DNA of 64,000 nt, taken from positions 1 through 64,000 of the forward strand of contig CAIOHR010000432.1 in assembly GCA_903858115.1 (NCBI GenBank), read 5' to 3'. A model generated the notes under the pieces. It worked only from the letters and a program-made list of their open reading frames with translations. It was not told the DNA's origin and did no database searches. This document shows, one piece after another, positions 34,958 to 43,084 of this stretch. Made by a program: the position numbers and the translations under genes. The stretch comes from an uncultured Pirellula sp. GTDB lineage: Bacteria > Planctomycetota > Planctomycetia > Pirellulales > Pirellulaceae. How positions within the stretch are numbered: the stretch's first letter is position 1; each line of letters starts with the position of its first letter.

Positions 34958-36241
34958 TTAGTTCCGCAATTGGCCGACTGCGAGCGTCACATTTTGACCG
35001 CCAAAGCCAAAGCTGTTATTCAACGCAACCTTGATTTTCGAGGGTCGCGCCACGTTAGGAATATAATCCAAATCGCAGTCGGGATCCGAAGTTTCCTGAT
35101 TGATTGTTGGAGGAAGCACTCCGTCTCGAATCGCCATCAAGCAGACGATCATCTCGGTAACACCTGCAGCAGCAATGAGATGCCCCATCATGCTTTTGGT
35201 GCTCGAAACCGGAATCGATTTGGCAAGATCGCCAAAGACTCCTTTGCACGCCAACGTTTCTGTCCGGTCGTTCACGGCGGTGCTCGTGCCGTGGGCGTTG
35301 ACGTAGCCGATCTCGTCTATGTTGAGTTTTGCGTCTGCGATCGCATTTCGCATGCAACCGATCGCGCCTCGACCCTCTGGATGAATGTCGGTGATGCGGT
35401 AAGCATCAGCAGTGCTGCCATAGCCTAGCACTTCACCAAAGATCTCCGCGCCGCGTCGACGAGCGTGTTCGTACTCTTCGAGAATGACAATGGCGGCTCC
35501 TTCGCCAAGCACGAATCCATCTCGCTCTTTGTCAAACGGGCGTGAGGCTCGTTCGGGTGCGTCGTTTCTCTGAGACAGTGTTGTTAGGAGACTAAAGCCT
35601 GTCAGTCCAAATGGATGGATCATGCTATGCGCACCGCCGGCAATCATCGCATCGGCATCACCGCATCGGATGAGTTCGGTCGCTTCCCCCACGGCTTGGC
35701 TACTCGCGGCGCAGGCGGTCAAGCAATTGGAGTTGGGGCCTTGGGCGTTGAAGAGGGCAGCCAAATGCGCTGCTGGCATATTCGGTTCTTGTTCCAGTTC
35801 TGCTTTGACATCCAGGACTTCTCGTCCTTTGCGAAGGAAAACGCCCAAGTCGAAGGGGCCGTCCTTGACAGCTGCGGCCATCATCGTCGTAAAGTTCACA
35901 AAGTCTTGGTTTCCTTCGCCGGCGCCCATGTACACACCGAGACGGACAGGATCCATTTTGGAATCAAGAATCCCTGATTGACGAATCGCTTGATGAGCAG
36001 CGCCGATGGCAAAGCGAGTGTGCCTACCTCGATGGGCCCATTGGGCTGGATCTTCGCCGCATTTGCTTACATCCCAGTTCTTCACTTCTGCAGCGATGGT
36101 GGTTGGATAGCCAGCGGGATCGAAGATAGAAATTTGGCCGACGCCGCTCTTGCTCTCTTTCAGTGCAGACCAAACGGTGTGGACATCATGCCCCAAAGGG
36201 TTCACCATTCCGATACCGGTTACAACAACTCTGCGACGCAT
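34958..36241 (-). CDS. fabF: Beta-ketoacyl-ACP synthase (KAS II-type)
   Basis: A 427-aa thiolase-fold condensing enzyme. The triad is complete: Cys177 in LTACAASSQAVG, His317 in VNAHGTST and His354 in KSMMGHLIAAAG. The C-terminus has the usual NNSFGFGGQNVTL. It extends acyl-ACP by two carbons from malonyl-ACP. The active-site sequence (ACAASS rather than ACATS or ACSSS) and the association with an atypical ACP and dehydratase suggest a dedicated lipid or polyketide-like pathway rather than the housekeeping FabF, but this is inference. Confidence 0.9.
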   Translation of the reverse strand: MRRRVVVTGIGMVNPLGHDVHTVWSALKESKSGVGQISIFDPAGYPTTIAAEVKNWDVSKCGEDPAQWAHRGRHTRFAIGAAHQAIRQSGILDSKMDPVRLGVYMGAGEGNQDFVNFTTMMAAAVKDGPFDLGVFLRKGREVLDVKAELEQEPNMPAAHLAALFNAQGPNSNCLTACAASSQAVGEATELIRCGDADAMIAGGAHSMIHPFGLTGFSLLTTLSQRNDAPERASRPFDKERDGFVLGEGAAIVILEEYEHARRRGAEIFGEVLGYGSTADAYRITDIHPEGRGAIGCMRNAIADAKLNIDEIGYVNAHGTSTAVNDRTETLACKGVFGDLAKSIPVSSTKSMMGHLIAAAGVTEMIVCLMAIRDGVLPPTINQETSDPDCDLDYIPNVARPSKIKVALNNSFGFGGQNVTLAVGQLRN

Positions 36242-36301
36242 CTATAACACCAACTCCCATTCGTGTGGCTAAGCACCAGTGATCCACGAGAACCAATTCG
36301 A

Positions 36302-36850
36302 TTAAATCAATTCCCCATAGCTCCGGGCTGCTTGTACTTCGGCATCAAGCATATGCTGTGGCGGCCCTATTTTATTGCCGTTCTGATCTACAGCAACATC
36401 GAACATTTTGAGAATTCGAAGAGTTCGAAGCAAATCTTCGGGGGGAAACAATGCGCTTTCGCCAAACCTCTCGTCCAGGAATGCGAACCATAGTTCCAGC
36501 TCTGCGACCAACTCATCGCCGACTGAAATGGTACCACTGACAATCGCCCCCGTCGGCTGCTTGTCTTGAACCTCGGCTTTGAAAGCAATCTGATCGCCGG
36601 GCACAACCAAGCGATGAAAGACTGCCTTCGAGACCTTGGCTAGCACTGTTTTGGTCAAGAAGCCGCCCGGTTCGGAAACCAACAAACCGCCGGTCTGCGC
36701 CATTCCTTCAATCATCAACGAATGAGGGTAATGAGGGTGTCCCGGTTGGTAATCGTCGAGCGGCTCTTCGCCGAAGGATATGTTTTTGATCGTAGTTGCG
36801 CGAGTATCTCTAACAAACTCGGTAAATCGATCGATCCAAAACCATCGCAT
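36302..36850 (-). CDS. 3-hydroxyacyl-ACP dehydratase FabZ-family protein
   Basis: A 182-residue hot-dog-fold protein. The core PGHPHYPHSLMIEGMAQTGG matches FabA/FabZ dehydratases (FabZ normally has GHFP...P.V.ieamaQ..g). The expected catalytic His is present, and the Glu of the FabZ pair maps to the IEGMAQ helix. It is longer than FabZ (about 150 aa) through a C-terminal extension. Its ATG directly abuts the ACP stop (no gap), implying coupled translation. It probably dehydrates 3-hydroxyacyl groups carried by that ACP. Confidence 0.85.
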   Translation of the reverse strand: MRWFWIDRFTEFVRDTRATTIKNISFGEEPLDDYQPGHPHYPHSLMIEGMAQTGGLLVSEPGGFLTKTVLAKVSKAVFHRLVVPGDQIAFKAEVQDKQPTGAIVSGTISVGDELVAELELWFAFLDERFGESALFPPEDLLRTLRILKMFDVAVDQNGNKIGPPQHMLDAEVQAARSYGELI

Positions 36851-37234
36851 TTACGCGAGCTTCGATTCGACGTATCGGCACAAATCGCTGACCGTCAATA
36901 GATCGCCAAAGTCTTGGACTCGGGGGTTTTGTTCAAACTTGGAGAGATTTGCCCACGGCATTCGCTTCTTGAGTTCTGCCAACCCGGTTGCAGTCACTTT
37001 ACCGTCTTGAATAAAGTTGCTGTCGGTCAAGATATCCTTGGGAAATAGATCTTCCGTCGCAATCTTGATACCAAAGGTCTTTTCAAGCTTGAAAACGATA
37101 TCGAGAAAGTCGATCGACTCTGCACCCAAATCACCGACCATGGTTGCGTTCTCCGTCACGTCAGAGTCGTCGACTCCGAGTGCATCGATTAACGCGGCCT
37201 GGACTTTGGTAAAGACATCTTCACTCACTGGCAT
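36851..37234 (-). CDS. Acyl carrier protein, long form
   Basis: An ACP of 127 aa with the phosphopantetheine site DLGAESIDFLD (Ser40). The first 80 residues look like a normal four-helix ACP. The extra C-terminal 45 residues (about residues 85-127, including VTATGLAELKKRMPW and LLTVSDLCRYVESKL) make it half as long again as AcpP. AGGAAAC precedes the ATG at a good distance. First gene of an ACP-dehydratase-ketosynthase set. The extension may provide partner specificity (inference). Confidence 0.9.
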   Translation of the reverse strand: MPVSEDVFTKVQAALIDALGVDDSDVTENATMVGDLGAESIDFLDIVFKLEKTFGIKIATEDLFPKDILTDSNFIQDGKVTATGLAELKKRMPWANLSKFEQNPRVQDFGDLLTVSDLCRYVESKLA

Positions 37235-37367
37235 TTCAATGTTTCCTAAAACCTTTGGTCAAAACACGCTGACTGCATTCGGGCATGCACGCGGTGGGAA
37301 TAGCGGTGAAACAGCCTTCGTTTCACCAATTTTGAGTCACTTAAATACCTTTTTTGGCCGCAATTGG

Positions 37368-37667
37368 CTAGCCCCAAGTTTGTTTTTCTGACACTTCTTC
37401 CAACGTTTCCTCCCGTCCCTGGCAATCCAGGAGCGCTTTCATTTCACTCCCAAACTCGGTCTCGGACCAGTCAAGTTGCCCGAGTGCGGCTATTGCTGCC
37501 TCACATTGCTCCTTGATGCTCAACGATTCATCGACGAAAAGAATCGGCGAACTCCCGACTCGCACCAATCCCCCGCGGACCCCACGCATCCACTCACGCC
37601 GAATCCGAATTCCCTCGGATTGAGCGATTTCCAAGAGCCGGTGCAATCTGTCGACGGTTGAAAACAT
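37368..37667 (-). CDS. Small conserved planctomycete protein of unknown function
   Basis: A 99-aa soluble protein. The segment IRIRREWMRGVRGGLVRVGS followed by PILFVDESLSIKEQC looks like a conserved family seen widely in planctomycetes and some proteobacteria, but no function is known to me. There is no membrane helix or metal motif. It lies 133 bp upstream of the ACP gene on the same strand and diverges from the histidine kinase gene. Confidence 0.65.
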   Translation of the reverse strand: MFSTVDRLHRLLEIAQSEGIRIRREWMRGVRGGLVRVGSSPILFVDESLSIKEQCEAAIAALGQLDWSETEFGSEMKALLDCQGREETLEEVSEKQTWG

Positions 37668-37782
37668 GCCACTCGTGTATTGATTCTGAAACGCAAAATG
37701 AGGTATGAACGATATCGCATTGCATATTAGCTGCTTTTATTCATTCGGAGCCAGACCGAATCGTCTCTGACCAAGTCCATTC

Positions 37783-38604
37783 ATGACAATTTCTAACCCC
37801 ATTGCATCCGCTCTCAGTTCTTCTTCCGCTGCCAGCAATCCTCCCGATCCGAGGGATGCCTGGATCGAGGAACTTCAATCCCGAATGGTGCAACTGGAAA
37901 GGTTGGCCGCCGTCGGCGAGCTAACGAGCACCACGACCCATGAGTTCAATAACCTCCTGATGACGGTCTTGAACTATGCGAAAATGGGACTTCGAAATAA
38001 AGATGACGCTAGCCGCGAAAAAGCATTCAGTCGGATTTTGGAAGCTGCCAATCGGGGGGCGAAAATTACCAGCATGGTGCTAGGGCTATCTCGAAGCCGA
38101 CCCGGTGAGCTAGAACCGACCCCACTCGCTCGCGTCATCGAAGATACTTTGGTCTTACTAGAACGGGAAATGCAAAAGTATCGAATCCTCATCGATAAAC
38201 AGATTGACGAAGTTCCCCTCGTCATGGCGGCCCCCGATCAGATACAGCGACTGCTTCTTAATTTACTGACCAATGCCCGGCAGGCCATTGGTGAAAATGG
38301 CATGATCAAGATCAAGCTAGCGTTCGAGGCAAGCTCCAATTCGGTTGTACTCACGGTGCGCGATTCGGGTTGTGGGATCTCACAAGAATTGCTCACGAAA
38401 ATCTTCGATCCATTCTTCACTACCAAATCGGGGCCCGACTCCAGTGGAAAAGGAGGAACAGGTCTTGGTTTGAGCGCTTGCAAGGAGATTGTTGAGAAAC
38501 ATCATGGTAGAATTCGTGTGGAGAGTACCATTGGAAAAGGTACGGCTTTCGGTATTCGTTTTCCTGTCGCCACGGAAGCCGCGAAGGAAAAGCCCGCAGC
38601 GTAA
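37783..38604 (+). CDS. Soluble sensor histidine kinase without sensor domain
   Basis: A 273-aa cytoplasmic histidine kinase. The HisKA motif TTTHEFNNLL has the phospho-acceptor His53. The HATPase_c domain has NLLTNARQAI (N box), DSGCGIS (G1), FDPFFTTK (F box) and GTGLGLSACKEIV (G2). Before the H box there is only about 45 residues with a short coiled stretch, with no membrane helix, PAS or receiver domain. It must get its signal from another protein. No response regulator is adjacent. The next gene, a histone-deacetylase-family enzyme, follows after 11 bp. Confidence 0.9.
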   Translation: MTISNPIASALSSSSAASNPPDPRDAWIEELQSRMVQLERLAAVGELTSTTTHEFNNLLMTVLNYAKMGLRNKDDASREKAFSRILEAANRGAKITSMVLGLSRSRPGELEPTPLARVIEDTLVLLEREMQKYRILIDKQIDEVPLVMAAPDQIQRLLLNLLTNARQAIGENGMIKIKLAFEASSNSVVLTVRDSGCGISQELLTKIFDPFFTTKSGPDSSGKGGTGLGLSACKEIVEKHHGRIRVESTIGKGTAFGIRFPVATEAAKEKPAA

Positions 38605-38615
38605 GCGTGTAACTC

Positions 38616-39563
38616 ATGCTCTTGTATCACAGTTCCGACTTTGCCATGCACGATACGGGGTCGCATCCTGAATGCGTAGCCCGTATCGTTCGCGTGAACG
38701 ACATGTTGCTTCGCTCTGGTTGGGTGGAGCGTTGCAAGAAACCCGAATGGAAGCAGGCCACTCGCGAGGAGTGTCTTCGAAACCACAGCTCCGAGTATCT
38801 CGATAAACTGCAATCGTGGTGCAAAGAGGATGCCGGCCGGATCGAAGTAGACACCGTCGTGTCAGCCGGTTCTTGGCAAGCTGCCTCGTATGGAGCTGGT
38901 TCCGTTTGTGATGCGGTCCGTCGCGTTGTTGCCGGAGAAGACAAAACGGCGTTCTGCGCGATTCGACCGCCTGGCCATCATGCCATGCCCCAATCCGCCA
39001 TGGGATTCTGCTTGCTCAACAACGTTGCAATCGGCGCGCTAACGGCACGCTCGCTTGGTATCGATCGCGTGCTGATCGTCGATTGGGATGTTCATCATGG
39101 AAACGGAACGCAGGCTACCTTCTGGGAAGATCCCTCGGTCGCTTTTGTTTCGATCCATCGATTCCCCTTCTACCCCGGAACTGGCAAAGAAGAGGAAACC
39201 GGAGCCGGCAAAGCGACTGGAACGAAAGTCAATCTCCCAGTTCCTGCGAGCACTACTGCCAAGGACTTTCTCGCGAAACTCATGCAATCTACCGAGAAAC
39301 TAGCATCTTCGTTCCAGCCACAATTGATTCTATTGAGCGCAGGGTTTGATGCGCATCGAGCAGATCCCGTGGGTGGCTTGTCCTTGGAAGCTGAAGACTA
39401 CGAATCGGCTGGCAAATGGATTCGACAACTAGCTCAATCCACCTGCGAAGGAAAATTGGTTTCGATTCTTGAAGGTGGATACCATCTCACACATATGCCC
39501 GAGTGTGTCGACGCGCACCTAAGAGGAATGTATGCAGGGGAACAGAAAGCTCCTTCAGAATGA
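38616..39563 (+). CDS. Histone-deacetylase-family hydrolase
   Basis: A 315-residue zinc deacetylase of the arginase/HDAC fold. Zinc ligands appear in DWDVHHGNGTQ and in SAGFDAHRADP, and the catalytic His pair in RPPGHHAM. GFCLLNNVAIGA is the usual substrate-loop signature. In bacteria such enzymes act on acetylpolyamines, acetoin-linked substrates or acetylated proteins, and sequence alone does not decide. The start is ATG 38616, 11 bp after the kinase stop, so the two are probably cotranscribed. Confidence 0.92.
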   Translation: MLLYHSSDFAMHDTGSHPECVARIVRVNDMLLRSGWVERCKKPEWKQATREECLRNHSSEYLDKLQSWCKEDAGRIEVDTVVSAGSWQAASYGAGSVCDAVRRVVAGEDKTAFCAIRPPGHHAMPQSAMGFCLLNNVAIGALTARSLGIDRVLIVDWDVHHGNGTQATFWEDPSVAFVSIHRFPFYPGTGKEEETGAGKATGTKVNLPVPASTTAKDFLAKLMQSTEKLASSFQPQLILLSAGFDAHRADPVGGLSLEAEDYESAGKWIRQLAQSTCEGKLVSILEGGYHLTHMPECVDAHLRGMYAGEQKAPSE

Positions 39564-39634
39564 GGGGGATTGCGTGTACAACAACGAAATCCTGAGGCTC
39601 CCCCGAGAAGAATCTGAAAGTTGGCTATACGAAC

Positions 39635-40141
39635 ATGGACGAAAATGGCGAAGAACACGACCCGTTCAACGAACCGATGCACCGGAGCAAGCGATCGCGA
39701 GAATTGATGACGGAGGATTTTTTCTGGGATTGTGTCGATTGCGAGTGTCCGTTCGGAAGTGATGAAGGCTGGGAAGCCTATTATGCGTATCAAGAATGGC
39801 GTAACGAAAACCCACGATCCAAGATAAGTGCCTACATGGACGAAGTCATGTTTGGGCAATCCAAGGGTTACAACGAATCCTTGACCTCCGATGCTGCCAT
39901 GACTCAATCCACGAAGACACCCAAAAAGGCATTCCTTGGGAGCGAGTATGCACCGGATGTTTTGGATGTGACAGTGATCGCGATCTGCTTGGGGCAATTG
40001 ATCGACGAAGGAAAGATTGCTTCGTCAATTAAAAAATTTGGCGAGGTTGCTATCAAGCGACAGAGCCACAAACTGCGAAACCCGAGCCCATACAGGCTTG
40101 AAATTTTGGAAGCGTGTTTGCGTGTGTTTCAAAACGCTTAG
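39635..40141 (+). CDS. Hypothetical soluble protein
   Basis: A 168-aa protein, acidic at the N-terminus (MDENGEEHDPF). It has CVDCECPF, a CxxCxC-like cluster that could bind metal, then a helical C-terminal half (DVLDVTVIAICLGQLIDEG). I do not recognise it, and the start is uncertain because no Shine-Dalgarno is evident. It follows the deacetylase by 71 bp on the same strand. Confidence 0.6.
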   Translation: MDENGEEHDPFNEPMHRSKRSRELMTEDFFWDCVDCECPFGSDEGWEAYYAYQEWRNENPRSKISAYMDEVMFGQSKGYNESLTSDAAMTQSTKTPKKAFLGSEYAPDVLDVTVIAICLGQLIDEGKIASSIKKFGEVAIKRQSHKLRNPSPYRLEILEACLRVFQNA

Positions 40142-40158
40142 CGAGCGGCTAAATGCCT

Positions 40159-41022
40159 TTACCAGCTAAACTTGCATGCGTAGCCGCAATCGAGTTTTCG
40201 GTCGCCTTGATCCATAAGATACGCTTGTTGGATTTTGAACGTTCCAATTGATTTGGAACCGAACTCGTCTTCCAGATCTCTCGCCAATTGACGCAGGTCC
40301 ATGTTTTGTGAATGTCCTGTGAGCAAAACGTTGCGCCGATGTTCCGAGAGAAGTTTCCAGCAACCGTTCAACAATCGAGGCAAATCGCGGTGTACCTCCC
40401 ATCGCTGTTTATTGGTGCCATGACCAAACGTAGGTGGGTCGAGCAAGATAACTTCATACTGATTCCCACGGCGGACCTCGCGCTCGACAAACTTCAAAGC
40501 ATCGTCCACGATCCATCGAATGGAAGCTTCCCCTAGTCCGGATGCCTCGCAGTTTTCTCTCGCCCATGCTACGGTCGGTTTTGAGGAATCCACATGTGTC
40601 AAGGAATAGCCTTGCGATGCTAAGGCTAATGTCGTTGCGCCTGTGTAACCGAATAGATTCAACACACGGATTGGCTCGCCGGTCTGCGGAAGGGGATTGC
40701 CGGCAATCCAACTCCAGTGTTCCCAATGCTCAGGGAAAATCCCGATCTGGCCGGTCGAAGTCGGTTTGAGCTGCATGCGGACAGGTCCGATCTCGCAAAA
40801 CCACTCTGCAATCCTATCGCTGCATGAGTCGCGGTAATTCCAACAGATGCGATTTTCATCGAATTGCAGTTCAGCTTTTTCCCAATCGGGCGAACCCATC
40901 GGGCGACCAACTGCTCCTGGAGAGGGGCGTTCGACAATGATTCCGTTGATTTGCTCCAGCTTTCTGCCGTTACCGAAGTCGATTAACTGATACTGTGACG
41001 TTGAAAACACGTGAGGGGTCAA
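40159..41022 (-). CDS. Class I SAM-dependent methyltransferase (RlmI/RlmK-like)
   Basis: This 287-aa protein has the SAM-binding motif I VLNLFGYTGATTLALA and the catalytic-type motif LLDPPTFGHG (DPPxF). It resembles the COG1092/RlmI-RlmK class of 23S rRNA methyltransferases, but it lacks the N-terminal PUA domain typical of RlmI. The target is probably a nucleic acid base (inference). The predicted start is TTG at 41022; an in-frame GTG lies at 41010. It converges on the hypothetical gene upstream with a 17-bp gap. Confidence 0.82.
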   Translation of the reverse strand: MTPHVFSTSQYQLIDFGNGRKLEQINGIIVERPSPGAVGRPMGSPDWEKAELQFDENRICWNYRDSCSDRIAEWFCEIGPVRMQLKPTSTGQIGIFPEHWEHWSWIAGNPLPQTGEPIRVLNLFGYTGATTLALASQGYSLTHVDSSKPTVAWARENCEASGLGEASIRWIVDDALKFVEREVRRGNQYEVILLDPPTFGHGTNKQRWEVHRDLPRLLNGCWKLLSEHRRNVLLTGHSQNMDLRQLARDLEDEFGSKSIGTFKIQQAYLMDQGDRKLDCGYACKFSW

Positions 41023-41199
41023 TCTGGAAATTGGCTCGGTGGCAGTTCTGCATCAAAGCTTAAGCCTTGAGAAAACAGGGATTTGAATTATCATTCTCAC
41101 CCTTGCAGAAAGATGCAATGGGTGATTGTTCCACAGACTCGCGGAACGATGATCCGATTTTCATGAACACTTGCGAGTTCGAAATTCAGAAACATTGGG

Positions 41200-41727
41200 A
41201 TGCGCCACGTACTATCTGCGGTAGTTCAAAACGTTCCAGGCGTTCTGGCCCATATCTCAGGGATGTTGGCCTCGCGTGGTTATAATATTGAATCCCTCGC
41301 TGTGGGTGAAACAGAAAATAAAAACTTATCGAGGATGACTTTCGTTGTCGTCGGCGATAATCGAGTCTCCGAACAAGTCCGCAAGCAGCTTGAAAAAATT
41401 GTCACGGTTGTGGCAGTTCAAGATATCTCGTCGCGCGATTATGTCGAGAGAGACTTGATGTTGGTCAAGGTGCATGCATCGAGCGGTGCACTGCGAACGG
41501 AGATTCGTGAGCTCGTTGATATCTTCCGAGGACGGATCGTTGATGTCGGCCCTGAAGAACTGATGGTCGAGATCTCGGGTCGCGAGTCAAAGTGCCAGGC
41601 CTTTATCGAAAGAATGCGACCCTACGGAATCATCGAACTGGTGCGGACGGGGCGTATCGCCATGGTTCGCGGCAGCAACCCCGATGCGACGACTGGTCCC
41701 AGCGACGATGGTGATTTAGATTCCTAG
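41200..41727 (+). CDS. ilvN: Acetolactate synthase small (regulatory) subunit
   Basis: A 175-aa ACT-domain protein, the feedback-regulated partner of acetohydroxyacid synthase. The N-terminal ACT domain (VVQNVPGVLAHISGMLASRG, then GYNIESLAVG) binds valine, and the C-terminal half is the ALS_ss_C domain. The acidic tail is a local feature. The catalytic large subunit gene ilvB/ilvI is not present here. ilvC follows 84 bp downstream on the same strand. Confidence 0.95.
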   Translation: MRHVLSAVVQNVPGVLAHISGMLASRGYNIESLAVGETENKNLSRMTFVVVGDNRVSEQVRKQLEKIVTVVAVQDISSRDYVERDLMLVKVHASSGALRTEIRELVDIFRGRIVDVGPEELMVEISGRESKCQAFIERMRPYGIIELVRTGRIAMVRGSNPDATTGPSDDGDLDS

Positions 41728-41811
41728 CTGGTTCGTGGCTTTGGCCTGCTGTAACGGCAGATGACATTTTTCTAACTTCCATTTCTCTCCCCTTTCTCAA
41801 ACTTCACACTC

Positions 41812-42819
41812 ATGGCAGCAAAGATTTACTACGATAACGATGCCGATCTCTCCGTTCTAAAAGACAAGACGATCGCCATTCTCGGCTACGGCTCCCAAGG
41901 ACACGCACAAGCTCAGAACCTGCGAGACAGCGGCTGCAAAGTGATCATCGGGCAACGCCCCGGCAGCAAGAACTATGACCTAGCCGTCAGCCACGGATTC
42001 AAACCACTCGAAGTCGGCGAAGCCACCAAGCAAGCAGACATTATCAATGTGCTTCTCCCCGATGAAGTCCAAGGGGACATCTACCGATCTCACATCAAGC
42101 CGAATCTGTCCCAAGGCAATGTGTTGATGTGCTCACATGGTTTCAATCTTCACTTTGGACAAATCGATCCACCCCAAGGTGTCGATACATTGCTCGTCGC
42201 TCCCAAAGGACCTGGTCACCTGGTTCGTAGCGAATACACGAAAGGCGGTGGCGTTCCCTGCTTGATCGCTCTCGGTGCTGGTGCATCCGATACGACTCGC
42301 AAACTGGGGCTTGCTTATGCCAAGGGTATCGGAGGAACTCGTGGTGGTGTTATCGAAACCTCGATCGCCGAAGAAACTGAAACCGATTTGTTCGGCGAAC
42401 AAGTGGTTCTTTGCGGCGGTGTGAGCGAGCTCGTCAAGGCAGGTTTTGAAACACTCGTCGAAGCAGGTTATCAACCCGAGATGGCTTACTTTGAGTGCAT
42501 GCACGAATTGAAGCTAATCGTCGATCTTCTCTACCAAGGTGGTTTGAACTACATGCGGTACAGCATTTCCAACACTGCAGAGTTCGGTGATTACACACGC
42601 GGGCCTCGAATCATCACTGCCGAAACCAAAGCTGAGATGAAGAAGATTCTCAAGGAAATCCAAACAGGGGAGTTTGCTCGCGAATGGATCCTTGAGAACA
42701 AGGCCAATGCTCCTGCGTTCAAAGCACAACGCCGCATTCAGCGTCAGCATCAGATCGAGCAAGTCGGTCGCCAACTACGCGGCCTAATGAAGTGGATCGA
42801 CGCGAAAGTGATTGAGTAG
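41812..42819 (+). CDS. ilvC: Ketol-acid reductoisomerase, class I
   Basis: A 335-aa NADPH-dependent enzyme that converts acetolactate to dihydroxyisovalerate, the second step of valine/isoleucine synthesis. The N-terminal Rossmann motif is AILGYGSQGHAQAQNL. The metal-binding helical domain has ETETDLFGEQVVLCGG and YFECMHELKLIVDL with the Mg-ligand Asp and Glu residues. The length defines the short class I form. It probably shares a transcript with ilvN. Confidence 0.97.
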   Translation: MAAKIYYDNDADLSVLKDKTIAILGYGSQGHAQAQNLRDSGCKVIIGQRPGSKNYDLAVSHGFKPLEVGEATKQADIINVLLPDEVQGDIYRSHIKPNLSQGNVLMCSHGFNLHFGQIDPPQGVDTLLVAPKGPGHLVRSEYTKGGGVPCLIALGAGASDTTRKLGLAYAKGIGGTRGGVIETSIAEETETDLFGEQVVLCGGVSELVKAGFETLVEAGYQPEMAYFECMHELKLIVDLLYQGGLNYMRYSISNTAEFGDYTRGPRIITAETKAEMKKILKEIQTGEFAREWILENKANAPAFKAQRRIQRQHQIEQVGRQLRGLMKWIDAKVIE

Positions 42820-42891
42820 TTTCGTGCCGGTTTGAATGATCGATCTGCATCTAGACGGGACAGAATCTTTGTCTTGAAAGGAAGTAGTATC

Positions 42892-42981
42892 ATGAACCGA
42901 CCCTTTAGTATCGCAGTCGTTGGCTGCGATATTGCGGGAAGATTTATCGGACGCCCATCATTCGAGGCCAAATGGCACTGA
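42892..42981 (+). CDS. Possible 29-aa small protein with strong ribosome site
   Basis: GAAAGGAAG lies about 7 bases before ATG 42892, one of the best Shine-Dalgarno matches in the window. The frame encodes MNRPFSIAVVGCDIAGRFIG and then nine residues to a TGA. It resembles the start of a Rossmann protein cut short. It may be a true small protein, a leader peptide or a gene remnant. Evidence is the ribosome site only. Confidence 0.35.
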   Translation: MNRPFSIAVVGCDIAGRFIGRPSFEAKWH

Positions 42982-43051
42982 CCATGACAGGCCTCAAGTC
43001 CGGTTCATCGGCGGCCCATTGAGGCTGCAATAGTCGCAACAAGAATCGTAT

Positions 43052-43067
43052 CGTGATCATCATCACG
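43052..43067. repeat. Short hairpin in the ilvC/esterase convergent gap
   Basis: CGTGAT (43052-43057), a 4-nt loop and ATCACG (43062-43067) form a 6-bp stem. It lies in the gap between the convergent ilvC and esterase genes. There is no T-tract, so termination is uncertain. Confidence 0.25.
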
Positions 43068-43084
43068 GTCCGAGTTGGTGTGCG

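Noticed and set aside
34610..35428. 272-aa plus-strand frame opposite the ketosynthase and Cys-rich genes
   Set aside because: Antisense to two supported genes, with no ribosome site or domain.
41728..41811. Possible attenuator or leader between ilvN and ilvC
   Set aside because: No leader peptide rich in branched-chain codons and no paired hairpins could be seen.
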